Notes: generated from the sequence alone by a model not told the origin. A stretch of DNA of 16,880 nt from Chloroflexi bacterium RBG_13_51_52 (GCA_001796525.1 MGMT01000038.1:4531-21410), one strand, 5' to 3'; shown: positions 7,855-15,247, counted from the stretch's first letter. Numbers and translations: made by a program.

Positions 7855-10041
7855 TCAGCTTTTATCTTTACGGTTTTTATCTTCGGAATCTTTTTGAGAC
7901 TGTTGTAATTTTTTTTCTTCATACATCTTGGAGAGCATCTCCAGGCGCTCCGCTACCTTGCTCTTCCTTTCTCTGGTCAGCTCTTTGGGCAGCTCATCTC
8001 TTTTTTCTTCCTTTGTCTTTCCAGCTTTACCCGTTTTATCTAATTTCTCCATCGTTTCCTTAAGAGTGTCGATTACAGCCTTGGCGCCTTCAACAACGTC
8101 TTCGCTATCCTCTTCAGGGCCCTTTTTCGCTTCATCGGCCGGCTTTTTCTCCGGGGCTTCGGGTTCGGGCTCCGGCTCTTTCTTGCGGCCCTTTTTCAGG
8201 GATTCCTGATAGGGCTTTGTAGATTCGCCGGTGGTGTCTCTGGCAGCTTTGGTAGATGCCTCGGTAGCCTCCTTGACGGCTTTTACCGTCCTCTCCGCCG
8301 ACTCCCTGGCGGCTCTGATTAGCGCGTCTGTTATCTCGCGGGCTGTTTTCACTGCCGCCTCTGCCGCTTCCTTGGTTTCGCGGCTTATCTGTTGCGCCCG
8401 GGCGATAGCCTCTTGTATTTCCCTTTCTGTTACTTCGCCCATTTCCCTGACGGATGCGATAGTATTATCCATAGCCTCGTGGACGGCATTCAACGCTTCT
8501 TCAGATGTCTCACGGGCAGAGCCGCTGATTTCATTAGCGGTCGCTATCGCTTTTTCAGATTCTGCTTTTAAAGTCTCTAAAGCTTCACGAGCAGTCCTGG
8601 CGGATTCTTCTGCGGATACCCGGGAAGCTTCGATAGCTGCCTCGATTCTGCTGTCGGTCTCCCGGAACTCTGCGGCTGATGCTTCTGCTTTCTCCGAGGC
8701 TTCTTTGCCCATCTCTTCCGCCCGGGAAACGGCTGCCGTAGATTCTGCGATTGATTTTTCCGAGGCTTCTTGCGCCGCCTTGATAGCCGCCTGTGCGGCG
8801 TCTCTGACGGATTTTAGGTTTGTTTCCGATTCTTCACGGGCTTTTTGCGTTGCTGCTTCTACTGCGGCTATGGCTTTCCTGCCTTCTGCCTGGGCTTGCG
8901 CAACCGCTTCCTGTACTGTTTTTACCGATTCATTCGCTGCCGTAGCAGCATCGCTGCTGGCCTGTTCGGCTCTGGTGATAGCTTCCTGGAACTCCCCAGC
9001 AGCCTTGGCCGCGTTATCCCTAGCTTCCTGGCCGATAGTTTCCGCCCGGGCGACGGCTTCCTGCGAAGCCTGAATCGAAGTGGCCGAGGCTTCTCGCGCG
9101 GCTTTAATCGCGGCTTCCGTGGCTGTGCGTGTCTCTTGAGCAACCTCTTCAACTTTACGAACCGTTTCCTGGGCAACTCTCTGCGCCGCTTCGACAGCCT
9201 GCCTGGTTTCTTTGCTGATAGCCTCGACCCGACTCATTGTTTCCTGCGAAGAACGCTGTGAAGATTCGGCAACTTCCCTGGCAACGGTGCTGATAGTCTC
9301 CGCCCGCTTGGCTGCTTCTTCCGACGCCCTGGCAGCCACTTCAGCCACTTCCCGGGTGGATTTACTCATTTTCTCGGCTTTTAAACTGGTCTCTTTGGCG
9401 ACTTTATTAGTAGTTTCGGCGGCATCTCTGGCTTCTTTAGCCATCCGGTCGGCGCGTGAAGTTGCTTCTTTAGCGGCTTTAATCGACTCGTCGGAGGCTT
9501 CTCTGGCTGATTTTACCGATGCCTCTGCTATGCTCAAAGCTTCCTGTGATATTTCTTTGGCGGATTCCGCCGTTTTCTTGGCTTCGCGGCTTATCTCATC
9601 GATACGGGTTAATCCGCTCTGTGACAGCATTAATGCAGACTCGGCGGACTGCATCGCCTCCTGGCTGATTTTTTCTGCCCGGCTGATAGCTTCCTGGAAA
9701 GCCCTGGTCATAGATTCCGTGGTTTCCTGGGGCCTTTTGGCTACTTCTTCTGCCTTCTTGATAGCCTCATTAGCGGCTTTCAAGATTGCCGCCATGGCTT
9801 CTTTAGTTTCCCGGTTTATTTTTTCCGCCCGGTCAATGGCGTCCTGGGCGGCTTTAGCGGCTTCTTCGGCAGCCGTTTTGGCTTCCCTGCCGATCTCCTC
9901 GGCGCGACGCGCCGCGTCGAAAGCGGTTTTGGTAGATTTCCCGGCTGCTTCTCTGGCCAAACGTGACAAAGATTCAACCCTGGCTACCGCCTTTTCAAAA
10001 TCGGTGACATTTCCTTCAACTTCCTGAATTTCCGGGCACAT
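7855..10041 (-). CDS. Large alanine-rich coiled-coil protein of 25- and 11-residue repeats
   Basis: A 728-residue protein of no recognised family. After a 19-residue head, residues 20-604 divide without remainder into 19 units of 25 residues and 10 units of 11. The 25-residue units have Arg/Lys at position 2, Ala at 3, Glu at 4, Ile/Val/Met at 6, Glu at 9, Ala/Thr at 10, Glu at 15 and a Gln-Glu-Ala-hydrophobic end (22-25). Units 1-12 are uninterrupted (20-319); from residue 320 on, 11-residue units are interspersed. The only cysteine is residue 2 and there is no tryptophan or membrane segment. Residues 605-728 form a charged Pro/Glu/Lys linker, a short helix (VVEGAKAVIDTLKETMEKL) and a very basic tail. 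ATG 10041 is preceded by SD AAAAGGA (complement of 10049-10055) with 7-base spacing. It is divergent from the second GTPase gene. A filament or spacer partner of the GTPases is inferred; a LEA-type protein is an alternative. Confidence 0.85.
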   Translation of the reverse strand: MCPEIQEVEGNVTDFEKAVARVESLSRLAREAAGKSTKTAFDAARRAEEIGREAKTAAEEAAKAAQDAIDRAEKINRETKEAMAAILKAANEAIKKAEEVAKRPQETTESMTRAFQEAISRAEKISQEAMQSAESALMLSQSGLTRIDEISREAKKTAESAKEISQEALSIAEASVKSAREASDESIKAAKEATSRADRMAKEARDAAETTNKVAKETSLKAEKMSKSTREVAEVAARASEEAAKRAETISTVAREVAESSQRSSQETMSRVEAISKETRQAVEAAQRVAQETVRKVEEVAQETRTATEAAIKAAREASATSIQASQEAVARAETIGQEARDNAAKAAGEFQEAITRAEQASSDAATAANESVKTVQEAVAQAQAEGRKAIAAVEAATQKAREESETNLKSVRDAAQAAIKAAQEASEKSIAESTAAVSRAEEMGKEASEKAEASAAEFRETDSRIEAAIEASRVSAEESARTAREALETLKAESEKAIATANEISGSARETSEEALNAVHEAMDNTIASVREMGEVTEREIQEAIARAQQISRETKEAAEAAVKTAREITDALIRAARESAERTVKAVKEATEASTKAARDTTGESTKPYQESLKKGRKKEPEPEPEAPEKKPADEAKKGPEEDSEDVVEGAKAVIDTLKETMEKLDKTGKAGKTKEEKRDELPKELTRERKSKVAERLEMLSKMYEEKKLQQSQKDSEDKNRKDKS

Positions 10042-10084
10042 TACTCTATCCTTTTCGCAAGACTATCTTCTATCAGCATAGACT

Positions 10085-10113
10085 ATTATATTATTCAAAC
10101 GCCACTTTTTCAA
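10085..10113 (-). promoter_or_regulatory. Promoter of the large coiled-coil gene
   Basis: On the - strand: TTGAAA (complement of 10108-10113), 17-base spacer, perfect TATAAT (complement of 10085-10090). Predicted start near 10078 gives a leader of about 37 bases with a good SD. Confidence 0.65.
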
Positions 10114-10178
10114 TAAACCTGCCACATTTATATTCAATAGTATCAATGTCACAGTCTTTATTAGTACCAAAAAAAATA

Positions 10179-10190
10179 ACGCAATTGCGT
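10179..10190. repeat. Perfect 12-bp palindrome in the divergent intergenic region
   Basis: ACGCAATTGCGT equals its own reverse complement. It lies between the divergent promoters of the large coiled-coil gene and the second GTPase gene, 9 bases upstream of the latter's -35. A candidate binding site for a dimeric regulator. Confidence 0.5.
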
Positions 10191-10199
10191 AAATAGGAA

Positions 10200-10229
10200 T
10201 TGACTTTCTCAAGTTATTATGCTAAAAAT
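10200..10229 (+). promoter_or_regulatory. Promoter of the second tubulin-like gene
   Basis: TTGACT (10200-10205), 17- to 18-base spacer, an A-rich -10 (TAAAAA 10223-10228 or AAAAAT 10224-10229). The -10 is weak compared with consensus, as expected for an activated or repressed promoter. Layout and sequence parallel the promoter of paralogue A. Confidence 0.5.
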
Positions 10230-10236
10230 AGCATAA
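10217..10236. repeat. Inverted repeat (8-bp arms) over the -10 of paralogue B
   Basis: Arms TTATGCTA (10217-10224) and TAGCATAA (10229-10236) are perfect reverse complements around AAAA. The core GCT-A/T-AGC also surrounds the -10 of paralogue A (5829-5846). Candidate shared operator. Confidence 0.55.
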
Positions 10237-10257
10237 CTCTATATGTTGAGGTGAAGT

Positions 10258-11430
10258 ATGAAATTAGTAGTTGTCGGCCTGGGACAATGCGGCGGTAGAA
10301 TCGCTGACGAGTTTGCCCGGCTTAATAGTAAAGCTAAAGCCCGGCGCGGTATGACCATCATTACCGGCTGTTTTGCCGTAAATACCGATGCTGCCGATTT
10401 AAGCGGACTATCCAGTATCAGTAATGACCATCGACACCGTATCCTCATCGGCGCGCGAAAGACCGGCGGTCACGGCGTCGGTAAAATCAACGAACTGGGC
10501 GCCGAGATAGCCAAAGAAGACTCCGATAAAATTATTGAAAATCTCCGCAACACCAAGAAATTCTTTGAAACCGATGCCTTCCTACTTATCGCCGGGACGG
10601 CGGGCGGTACCGGTTCGGGCGCTATTTCCGTGGTCACCCAGCACCTGAAAGAACGCTATATCGATAAACCGATATGGAACCTGCTAGTCCTGCCGTTCGA
10701 GCATGAAGAATCGACCGAAGAGCGTACGGTATTTAACGTTGCCACCTGCCTTAAGTCCTGCTATTCGGTCGCCGATGCCGTTTTCCTGGTTGATAATCAA
10801 AGGTATGTCAGGAAAGATTCTTCCCTCCAGACCAACCTTACCAAAATTAACAGCATGATAGCCGACCCTTTTTATAATATGCTCTGCGCCGGCGAAGAGA
10901 AAAAGTCCAAGTATATCGGCGCCAAACTGCTCGATGCCGGTGATATCATCCAGACCGTGGTCGGCTGGACGGTTATCGGCTACGGCAAGACCACTGCGCC
11001 GTTGTTTAAGTTGCCGGAGCTAAGGAGCGATTTCCGCAAGAAGGGTGCCGAAATCCAGAAGGGCATTCAGGCGATGGATGAGGCTATCAGCGAGCTATCG
11101 TTGAAATGCAATCCCGCCGATTCCCGCCGGGCTTTATACCTTGTCTCCGGTCCCGCCAAAGAAATGAACATGGATATGGTCAAGGAAATCGGCGATTACA
11201 TGAGGGATATCGCTCCGGAAGCCATCATACGCAACGGCGATTATCCCCGTGAAAGAGGCGTCGTCGATGTTACTGTGCTTCTTTCCGAGCTTAGCGATGT
11301 GGAAAAAGTCAGAGATTATTATATCCGCTCCACCGACCTTATCCCCGAGTTCAAGAAACGCCAGGAAGAGACTGAAGACAAGCTTAAAGCCCTGGAAGAC
11401 GTTTCCAAGGATATTCCTTCTCTGCTATAG
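10258..11430 (+). CDS. Tubulin/FtsZ-superfamily GTPase, paralogue B
   Basis: A 390-residue paralogue of the protein encoded at 5870. It keeps GQCGG in the T1 loop (residues 9-13), GGTGSG in T4 (116-121), the altered T7 loop LLDAGDI with D226 and D229, and the identical C-terminal KDIPSLL (384-390). Divergence concentrates in the region around residues 245-265 (before the C-terminal domain) and the last 30 residues, as expected if the two share nucleotide chemistry but differ in partners or filament surfaces. SD GAGGTGA (10248-10254) fixes ATG 10258. The gene is divergent from the large coiled-coil gene and is followed after 37 bases by a small membrane protein gene. Two close paralogues in one locus suggest co-polymers, as with bacterial tubulin pairs, or two filaments with separate roles; either is inference. 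Confidence 0.88.
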   Translation: MKLVVVGLGQCGGRIADEFARLNSKAKARRGMTIITGCFAVNTDAADLSGLSSISNDHRHRILIGARKTGGHGVGKINELGAEIAKEDSDKIIENLRNTKKFFETDAFLLIAGTAGGTGSGAISVVTQHLKERYIDKPIWNLLVLPFEHEESTEERTVFNVATCLKSCYSVADAVFLVDNQRYVRKDSSLQTNLTKINSMIADPFYNMLCAGEEKKSKYIGAKLLDAGDIIQTVVGWTVIGYGKTTAPLFKLPELRSDFRKKGAEIQKGIQAMDEAISELSLKCNPADSRRALYLVSGPAKEMNMDMVKEIGDYMRDIAPEAIIRNGDYPRERGVVDVTVLLSELSDVEKVRDYYIRSTDLIPEFKKRQEETEDKLKALEDVSKDIPSLL

Positions 11431-11467
11431 TCATTTGTATATAAACATATCTCTTTGCTGTAGTATT

Positions 11468-12055
11468 ATGGCGGGAGATTGGGAGTTGTCTGGTAAATTC
11501 ATAAAAGACACACCGACTGAGATAGTAATCAGTTCCGGTAATAGCGCTAGCATCACATGGCGTATTGTTGCGGTTGCAATGATTATTTTGGGTATCTGGC
11601 TGTCTCAACCCATGTATGAAGATGGCGGATTTGTTGCGTTTATTTTTATACTCTTTCTATTGACAGCGCTCTTTGCATGGTTTTTATCCGAAAATCGCAT
11701 TATCATTGAATTCAACCGTTACCCGGGATTCATAACCATAACCTTTCAACGCTTTCCTTTGCTATTTGGTTTGTTTCTTCTGGCCAGGACCAAGCATGTA
11801 CCTTTGAGTGAAATCCATCGGGCGTCTGTAGATGAACTGTATGGTTTCGTTCGAGCCGGACCTGATGCGGTTGCAGGGGTCAGCAATTATAAATTTAGCC
11901 TGCCGGCCGGGGATGGAACCACCCTCAATGTCTGGCTAGACCACGACCGAGAGGTTATCCACCACCTGGCAAGAAGGGTCGCTGAAGCCGCTGAAAAATA
12001 TATTAACGTAAGCAAACCTGGAGAAAACAAACCATCTCAAATTCCGCTTGGGTAA
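11468..12055 (+). CDS. Two-helix membrane protein with possible PH-like domain
   Basis: A 195-residue protein. ATG 11468 is preferred over in-frame upstream codons because the longer frame would overlap the end of the GTPase gene for 180 bases and reads as non-protein-like sequence. Two membrane helices are evident: residues 29-48 (ITWRIVAVAMIILGIWLSQP) and 54-74 (FVAFIFILFLLTALFAWFL). The following FNRYPGFITITFQRF, VPLSEIHRASVDEL and a final amphipathic helix (about 160-180) resemble the strand-strand-helix pattern of bacterial PH-like (bPH) domains attached to membrane hairpins; this is a weak family guess. No SD is visible before the ATG. It starts 37 bases after the second GTPase gene, so co-transcription is likely and a membrane link for the GTPase is conceivable. 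Base composition is AT-richer than dnaX downstream. Confidence 0.65.
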   Translation: MAGDWELSGKFIKDTPTEIVISSGNSASITWRIVAVAMIILGIWLSQPMYEDGGFVAFIFILFLLTALFAWFLSENRIIIEFNRYPGFITITFQRFPLLFGLFLLARTKHVPLSEIHRASVDELYGFVRAGPDAVAGVSNYKFSLPAGDGTTLNVWLDHDREVIHHLARRVAEAAEKYINVSKPGENKPSQIPLG

Positions 12056-12076
12056 TAGCGCTTTTTGGGGTATAAT
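12048..12076 (+). promoter_or_regulatory. Promoter of the dnaX-ybaB-recR operon, probably leaderless
   Basis: TTGGGT (12048-12053), 17-base spacer, perfect TATAAT (12071-12076). The dnaX ATG at 12086 is 9 bases past the -10, so the transcript should start within about 3 bases of the ATG, and there is no SD. Confidence 0.6.
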
Positions 12077-12085
12077 AGAGCCATA

Positions 12086-13708
12086 ATGGCTTCTCAAGTA
12101 TTTTATCGAAAATGGCGCCCGCAGTCGCTCTCCGAGATTTCGGGCCAGGAGCATATCACCCGGACGTTGCTTAACGCTTTAGCCAACGAGCAGGTATCCC
12201 ACGCGTACCTGTTTTGCGGCCCCCGCGGTACCGGCAAGACCACTACCGCCCGCGCCATGGCTAAAGCTATCAACTGTCTCACCAACGGCAAAGGCGAACC
12301 TTGTAATAACTGCGCCATGTGCCAGGCAATTACCGAAGGCAACGCCCTCGACGTCATCGAAGTGGACGCTGCCAGCAATCGCGGCATTAATGAAATCAGG
12401 GACTTGCGGGAAAAGGTTAACTACGCACCCAACCAGGCGCGTCGCAAGGTCTATATCATCGATGAAGTCCACATGCTCACCAACGAAGCCGCCAATGCCC
12501 TGCTAAAAACGCTGGAGGAGCCGCCGCCGCATGTTGTTTTCATTCTTGCCACGACCGAAGCCCATAAACTCCTGCCCACTATACTTTCGCGCTGTCAGCG
12601 TTTCGATTTTCACCGTTATTCTTTAGCTGATATGGTAAATGTGCTGTCCCGTGTCTGCCAGGGTGAAAATATCCAGGTAGAGCCGGAGGCTTTAAAACTC
12701 GTCGCCCGGGGAGCAACAGGCAGCCTGCGCGACGCTTTAAATCTCTTGCAGCAGCTTAATACCCTTTATGGGAATGACATTAAACTGGAACAAGCGCAGG
12801 CGATGCTCGGAATTTCCGGCGACCAGCGCTCTAAAGAATTGGTCAAGAATATTATCGATAGAGATACCGCGGCCGGAATTTCAACCCTGAATAACGTCAA
12901 TAATGACGGACTGGACCTGCGTCAGTTCCACCGGGAAGTCGTGGAATTTTTAAGGCTACTTCTCCTCGTCAAGACCGGCTCCAGCGATTCTCTTGAACTT
13001 ACCCCCGAAGATACAAAAGAGCTTAAGGAACTGGCTAACAAAGCGTCGCTATCTCAAATACTTAAAGCCGTCAAGCGTTTCGGCCAGCTTGAAATCAGCC
13101 TGGACAGCTATTCCACCCTTCCCCTGGAGCTGGCGATAGTCGATGCCACCCTGCTGGAAGCTCAAGTAAAAGAAGAACCCGCCCGGGAGGTCGCCCCTGA
13201 ACCCGTATCCAGGAAAACGCTGCCCCCCAGAGCGTCCCCGCCGCCCCCCGAACAAAAACCGGTAAAGTCGGAGGAGAAAAAGACTATCAGTCCCGAGCCT
13301 CCCGTAACCGACCAGCCTTCCGTAGCTGAAAAACCTGTTATCCCGAAACCGGAGAGCGAGGAAGCCGACCCCCTTGCCACCGGCAGTCCTATCGAGCAGC
13401 TCCAGCAGCAGTGGAGCAAGATGATTAACGAGGCGCCGGACGGCATGGGCAAGACCCCGGCTGCCGCTTTAATGCGTAGCGCTCGACCCAAGGAAATCGC
13501 CGATGATATCCTGGTAATATCTTTCAAATTTCCCATGCACAAGGAAAATCTGGAAAAACTGGAAAATCTAAAGATGGCTGAAAAAATCGTAAGCAGTTTT
13601 ATGGGCCGTCCCTGCAAGGTGCGCTGCATTTACGAACATGAAAACAATCACCTGGTAAAAGCAGCTTTAAAAATGGGTGCCCGGGTCATCGATACGGAGG
13701 GAACATGA
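12086..13708 (+). CDS. dnaX: DNA polymerase III subunit gamma/tau
   Basis: Clamp-loader ATPase subunit, 540 residues, acting at the replication fork to load the beta clamp. Seen: N-terminal FYRKWRPQSLSEISGQEH, Walker A GPRGTGKT (45-52), a four-cysteine zinc module (C64, C73, C76, C79), Walker B IIDEVHML (124-131), and SRC (168-170) with the arginine finger. Residues about 375-440 are a Pro/Glu/Lys-rich linker followed by a tau-like C-terminal domain (residues 450-540). ATG 12086 is chosen over upstream ATG 12065 because it gives the family N-terminus MASQVFYRKWRP and sits at the expected transcription start. Its stop overlaps the start of the next gene (ATGA), which indicates translational coupling. 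Confidence 0.96.
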   Translation: MASQVFYRKWRPQSLSEISGQEHITRTLLNALANEQVSHAYLFCGPRGTGKTTTARAMAKAINCLTNGKGEPCNNCAMCQAITEGNALDVIEVDAASNRGINEIRDLREKVNYAPNQARRKVYIIDEVHMLTNEAANALLKTLEEPPPHVVFILATTEAHKLLPTILSRCQRFDFHRYSLADMVNVLSRVCQGENIQVEPEALKLVARGATGSLRDALNLLQQLNTLYGNDIKLEQAQAMLGISGDQRSKELVKNIIDRDTAAGISTLNNVNNDGLDLRQFHREVVEFLRLLLLVKTGSSDSLELTPEDTKELKELANKASLSQILKAVKRFGQLEISLDSYSTLPLELAIVDATLLEAQVKEEPAREVAPEPVSRKTLPPRASPPPPEQKPVKSEEKKTISPEPPVTDQPSVAEKPVIPKPESEEADPLATGSPIEQLQQQWSKMINEAPDGMGKTPAAALMRSARPKEIADDILVISFKFPMHKENLEKLENLKMAEKIVSSFMGRPCKVRCIYEHENNHLVKAALKMGARVIDTEGT

Positions 13709-14010
13709 ACAAATTCATGATGCAGCAGGCACAGAAACTCCAGGCGCAACTATTAAAAGCGCAGGAGGAACTGGCAAACCTCAATGTAGAAGCGAGTTCC
13801 GGCGGCGGTGCCGTGACCGTTATAATGAACGGCCAGATGAATATACAGTCGGTCAAAATCAATAAAGAGGTAGTCAATCCGGAAGAAGTGGAAATGCTTG
13901 AGGATTTGGTGCTGACGGCCGTAAAAGAGGCGCAGGCTAAAGCGCAGGAAGCCGCCGCCCAGAAGATGGGCGGGCTTACCGGCGGACTTAAAATACCCGG
14001 CTTAACTTAA
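13705..14010 (+). CDS. YbaB/EbfC family nucleoid-associated protein
   Basis: A 101-residue DNA-binding protein of the YbaB/EbfC family, dimeric and nucleoid-associated in characterised members. Typical features: helical N-terminus NKFMMQQAQKLQAQLLKAQEEL, beta segment VTVIMNGQMNIQSVKIN, then VVNPEEVEMLEDLVLTAVKEAQAKAQEAA and a Gly-rich tail. The start ATG 13705 overlaps the dnaX stop by 4 bases; GGAGGG at 13696-13701 serves as SD. The order dnaX-ybaB-recR is widely conserved in bacteria and supports the identity. Confidence 0.95.
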   Translation: MNKFMMQQAQKLQAQLLKAQEELANLNVEASSGGGAVTVIMNGQMNIQSVKINKEVVNPEEVEMLEDLVLTAVKEAQAKAQEAAAQKMGGLTGGLKIPGLT

Positions 14011-14022
14011 ATAAGGAGTAAA

Positions 14023-14640
14023 TTGTCCAAACAGGAACCCGCTATCCCCGCAAACGACGCCATCGGCAGACTCGTGCAGGAGTTCAGCAAGCTCCCGGGC
14101 ATCGGGCCAAAGAGCGCCCAGCGCATTACCTTCCACCTCCTCCGCTCCCCGGAAGAAAAAGCCAAAGACCTTGCCGAGGCTCTAATATCTTTAAAGCAAC
14201 GGGTCAACCTCTGCTCCATCTGCTGCAACGTCACCGAGACCGACCCCTGCCCTATCTGCCGCAACAGCCAGCGTGATTCCGCGATGGTCTGTATCGTGGA
14301 ACAGCCACAGGATATCCTGGCTTTAGAGCACACCGGCGTTTATAAAGGACTCTACCACGTCCTCCACGGAGCTATCTCCCCCACCGAGGGCGTCGGCGTT
14401 GATGATATCCGCACCAGAGAACTCCTCGCCCGACTTGAAAATAACACCGTCAAAGAGGTCATTCTCGCCACCAACACTAATATGGAAGGTGAGCAGACCG
14501 CCATGTACCTCTCCCGCATTGTCACCCCCCTCGGCATTAAAGTCACCCGCCTCGCCCGCGGCTTGCCCTTCGGTACCGAGCTTGAGTACGCCGATGATGT
14601 TACTCTTACCCGCGCTTTGGAGGGTAGGCAGGAGTATTAA
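14023..14640 (+). CDS. recR: Recombination protein RecR
   Basis: A 205-residue protein that works with RecO (and RecF) to load RecA at gapped DNA. Domains in order: helix-hairpin-helix [12 protein letters not shown] (23-34), four-cysteine zinc finger (C64, C67, C76, C79), Toprim domain starting VCIVEQPQD (89-97) with TEGVGVDD, and the C-terminal [16 protein letters not shown] and [12 protein letters not shown] segments. The start is TTG 14023, set by AAGGAG at 14013-14018. It follows ybaB after 12 bases. Its partner recO lies about 1.2 kb downstream in this window, separated by two genes that look inserted into an otherwise repair-related run. Confidence 0.97.
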   Translation: MSKQEPAIPANDAIGRLVQEFSKLPGIGPKSAQRITFHLLRSPEEKAKDLAEALISLKQRVNLCSICCNVTETDPCPICRNSQRDSAMVCIVEQPQDILALEHTGVYKGLYHVLHGAISPTEGVGVDDIRTRELLARLENNTVKEVILATNTNMEGEQTAMYLSRIVTPLGIKVTRLARGLPFGTELEYADDVTLTRALEGRQEY

Positions 14641-14671
14641 ACTACGTTCGTTTATCCTGCTTTTTAATAAC

Positions 14672-15070
14672 ATGATTAGACAGGCCATTAATAGTGACAT
14701 ACAAGAGATAAGACTGCTTATGAAATCTGAGCCCCGTTTCTGGCAAGACGATTGGCGCAGTGATGTGATTGAGAGAGGATTAAAAGCTTCAGATGGATTA
14801 GCACTTGTCGCCGAAGAAAATTCTAAGATAGTGGGTTTTATATGCGCCCATGATTTTGGTTTCAGGGCATATTTGAGTGAATTTATTATCCATAAAAACA
14901 CAAGAGGCAAAGGCATTGGCAAAAAACTTCTAAAAGAAGTTGAAAAAGAACTTCACAAGAGAGGATGCAGAATATTAATTTCTGATGTCTGGCATAACGC
15001 AGAAAGTTTTTATAGAAATCTCGGCTATGAACAACCGGACGTTATTCTGTTAAGGAAAAAAATCTTTTAG
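14672..15070 (+). CDS. Small GNAT family N-acetyltransferase
   Basis: A 132-residue single-domain GNAT protein. Motif A is NTRGKGIGKKLLKEVEKEL (R78-G83 form the RGKGIG acetyl-CoA loop), preceded by the beta strand YLSEFIIH, and motif B is AESFYRNLGYEQ (110-121). The length is normal for a minimal GNAT. ATG 14672 matches the family N-terminus (IRQAINSDIQEIRLL); no clear SD precedes it. The gene is visibly AT-richer and more A-ending in codon choice than recR and recO around it, which suggests a later arrival. It might act on protein N-termini, as RimI-like enzymes do, or on small molecules; nothing here decides. Confidence 0.85.
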   Translation: MIRQAINSDIQEIRLLMKSEPRFWQDDWRSDVIERGLKASDGLALVAEENSKIVGFICAHDFGFRAYLSEFIIHKNTRGKGIGKKLLKEVEKELHKRGCRILISDVWHNAESFYRNLGYEQPDVILLRKKIF

Positions 15071-15087
15071 GCGAAGCCTCTCTTTTT
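15069..15087 (+). terminator. Weak terminator-like hairpin at the end of the small GNAT gene
   Basis: AGGC-GAA-GCCT (15069-15079), overlapping the TAG stop codon, followed after CTC by TTTTT (15083-15087). The stem is only 4 bp, so termination would be weak. Confidence 0.3.
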
Positions 15088-15091
15088 ATTT

Positions 15092-15119
15092 TCCCCCTCG
15101 TCGTCAACGGAGAGGGGGA
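15092..15119. repeat. 8-bp inverted repeat before the methyltransferase
   Basis: TCCCCCTC (15092-15099) and GAGGGGGA (15112-15119) pair perfectly around a 12-base loop. No T tract follows. The left arm can alternatively pair with AGGGGGA (15236-15242), part of the methyltransferase SD. Confidence 0.5.
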
Positions 15120-15138
15120 TACAGAGGATGAGGTCAGT

Positions 15139-15170
15139 AATTCAACATGCCAGACCCGCGTGAATATTAG
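15139..15170 (+). repeat. Direct repeat, left copy: remnant of the recO start
   Basis: This stretch matches 15835-15866 over 32 bases with three mismatches. It spans the region just before the recO ATG and its first codons. Here it would encode M-P-D-P-R-E-Y and then TAG, so it is a dead copy of the recO beginning (MSDPREYQ). Confidence 0.75.
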
Positions 15171-15176
15171 TCCCCC

Positions 15177-15245
15177 CAATTTCCCTTCTTTGACTTGCCT
15201 ACATCCTTACGCTAATATCAAATTAGGCGGCAAGAAGGGGGATTG
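15177..15245 (+). promoter_or_regulatory. Long inverted repeat that can hide the methyltransferase SD
   Basis: CAATTTCCCTTCTT (15177-15190) pairs with AAGAAGGGGGATTG (15232-15245) over 14 continuous base pairs, two of them G-U in RNA. An inner 5-bp stem is GCCTA (15197-15201) with TAGGC (15224-15228). The right arm contains the ribosome-binding site AAGGGGGA (15235-15242) of the TTG start at 15248. It may be a translational control hairpin or a small mobile inverted-repeat element. Confidence 0.5.
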
Positions 15246-15247
15246 CT

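Noticed and set aside
8231..10027. Long open frames on the + strand opposite the large coiled-coil gene (8231-9073 and 9212-10027), Ser/Ala-rich
   Set aside because: They are mirror images of the Ala/Glu/Ser repeat codons on the - strand, lack an SD, and have no recognisable domain. The - strand frame has a good SD, promoter and exact protein repeats.
7855..10041. Reading the large coiled-coil gene as a chemotaxis receptor or as a LEA stress protein
   Set aside because: There are no membrane segments, HAMP domain or conserved receptor hairpin. LEA proteins also use 11-residue repeats, but the dominant 25-residue unit and the setting between tubulin-like genes fit a structural rod better; LEA remains a weak alternative.
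11249..11467. N-terminal extension of the membrane protein reading frame into the second GTPase gene
   Set aside because: It overlaps 180 bases of the GTPase gene in another frame and reads as low-quality sequence; ATG 11468 gives a coherent two-helix protein.
13270..13282. Possible dnaX programmed -1 frameshift site: GGAGGAG followed by AAAAAG
   Set aside because: In frame the heptamer is G AAA AAG rather than A AAA AAG, the SD-like sequence is directly adjacent instead of about 10 bases upstream, and I see no strong hairpin after it. A -1 shift would end after about 15 codons, so a gamma-like product is possible but unsupported.
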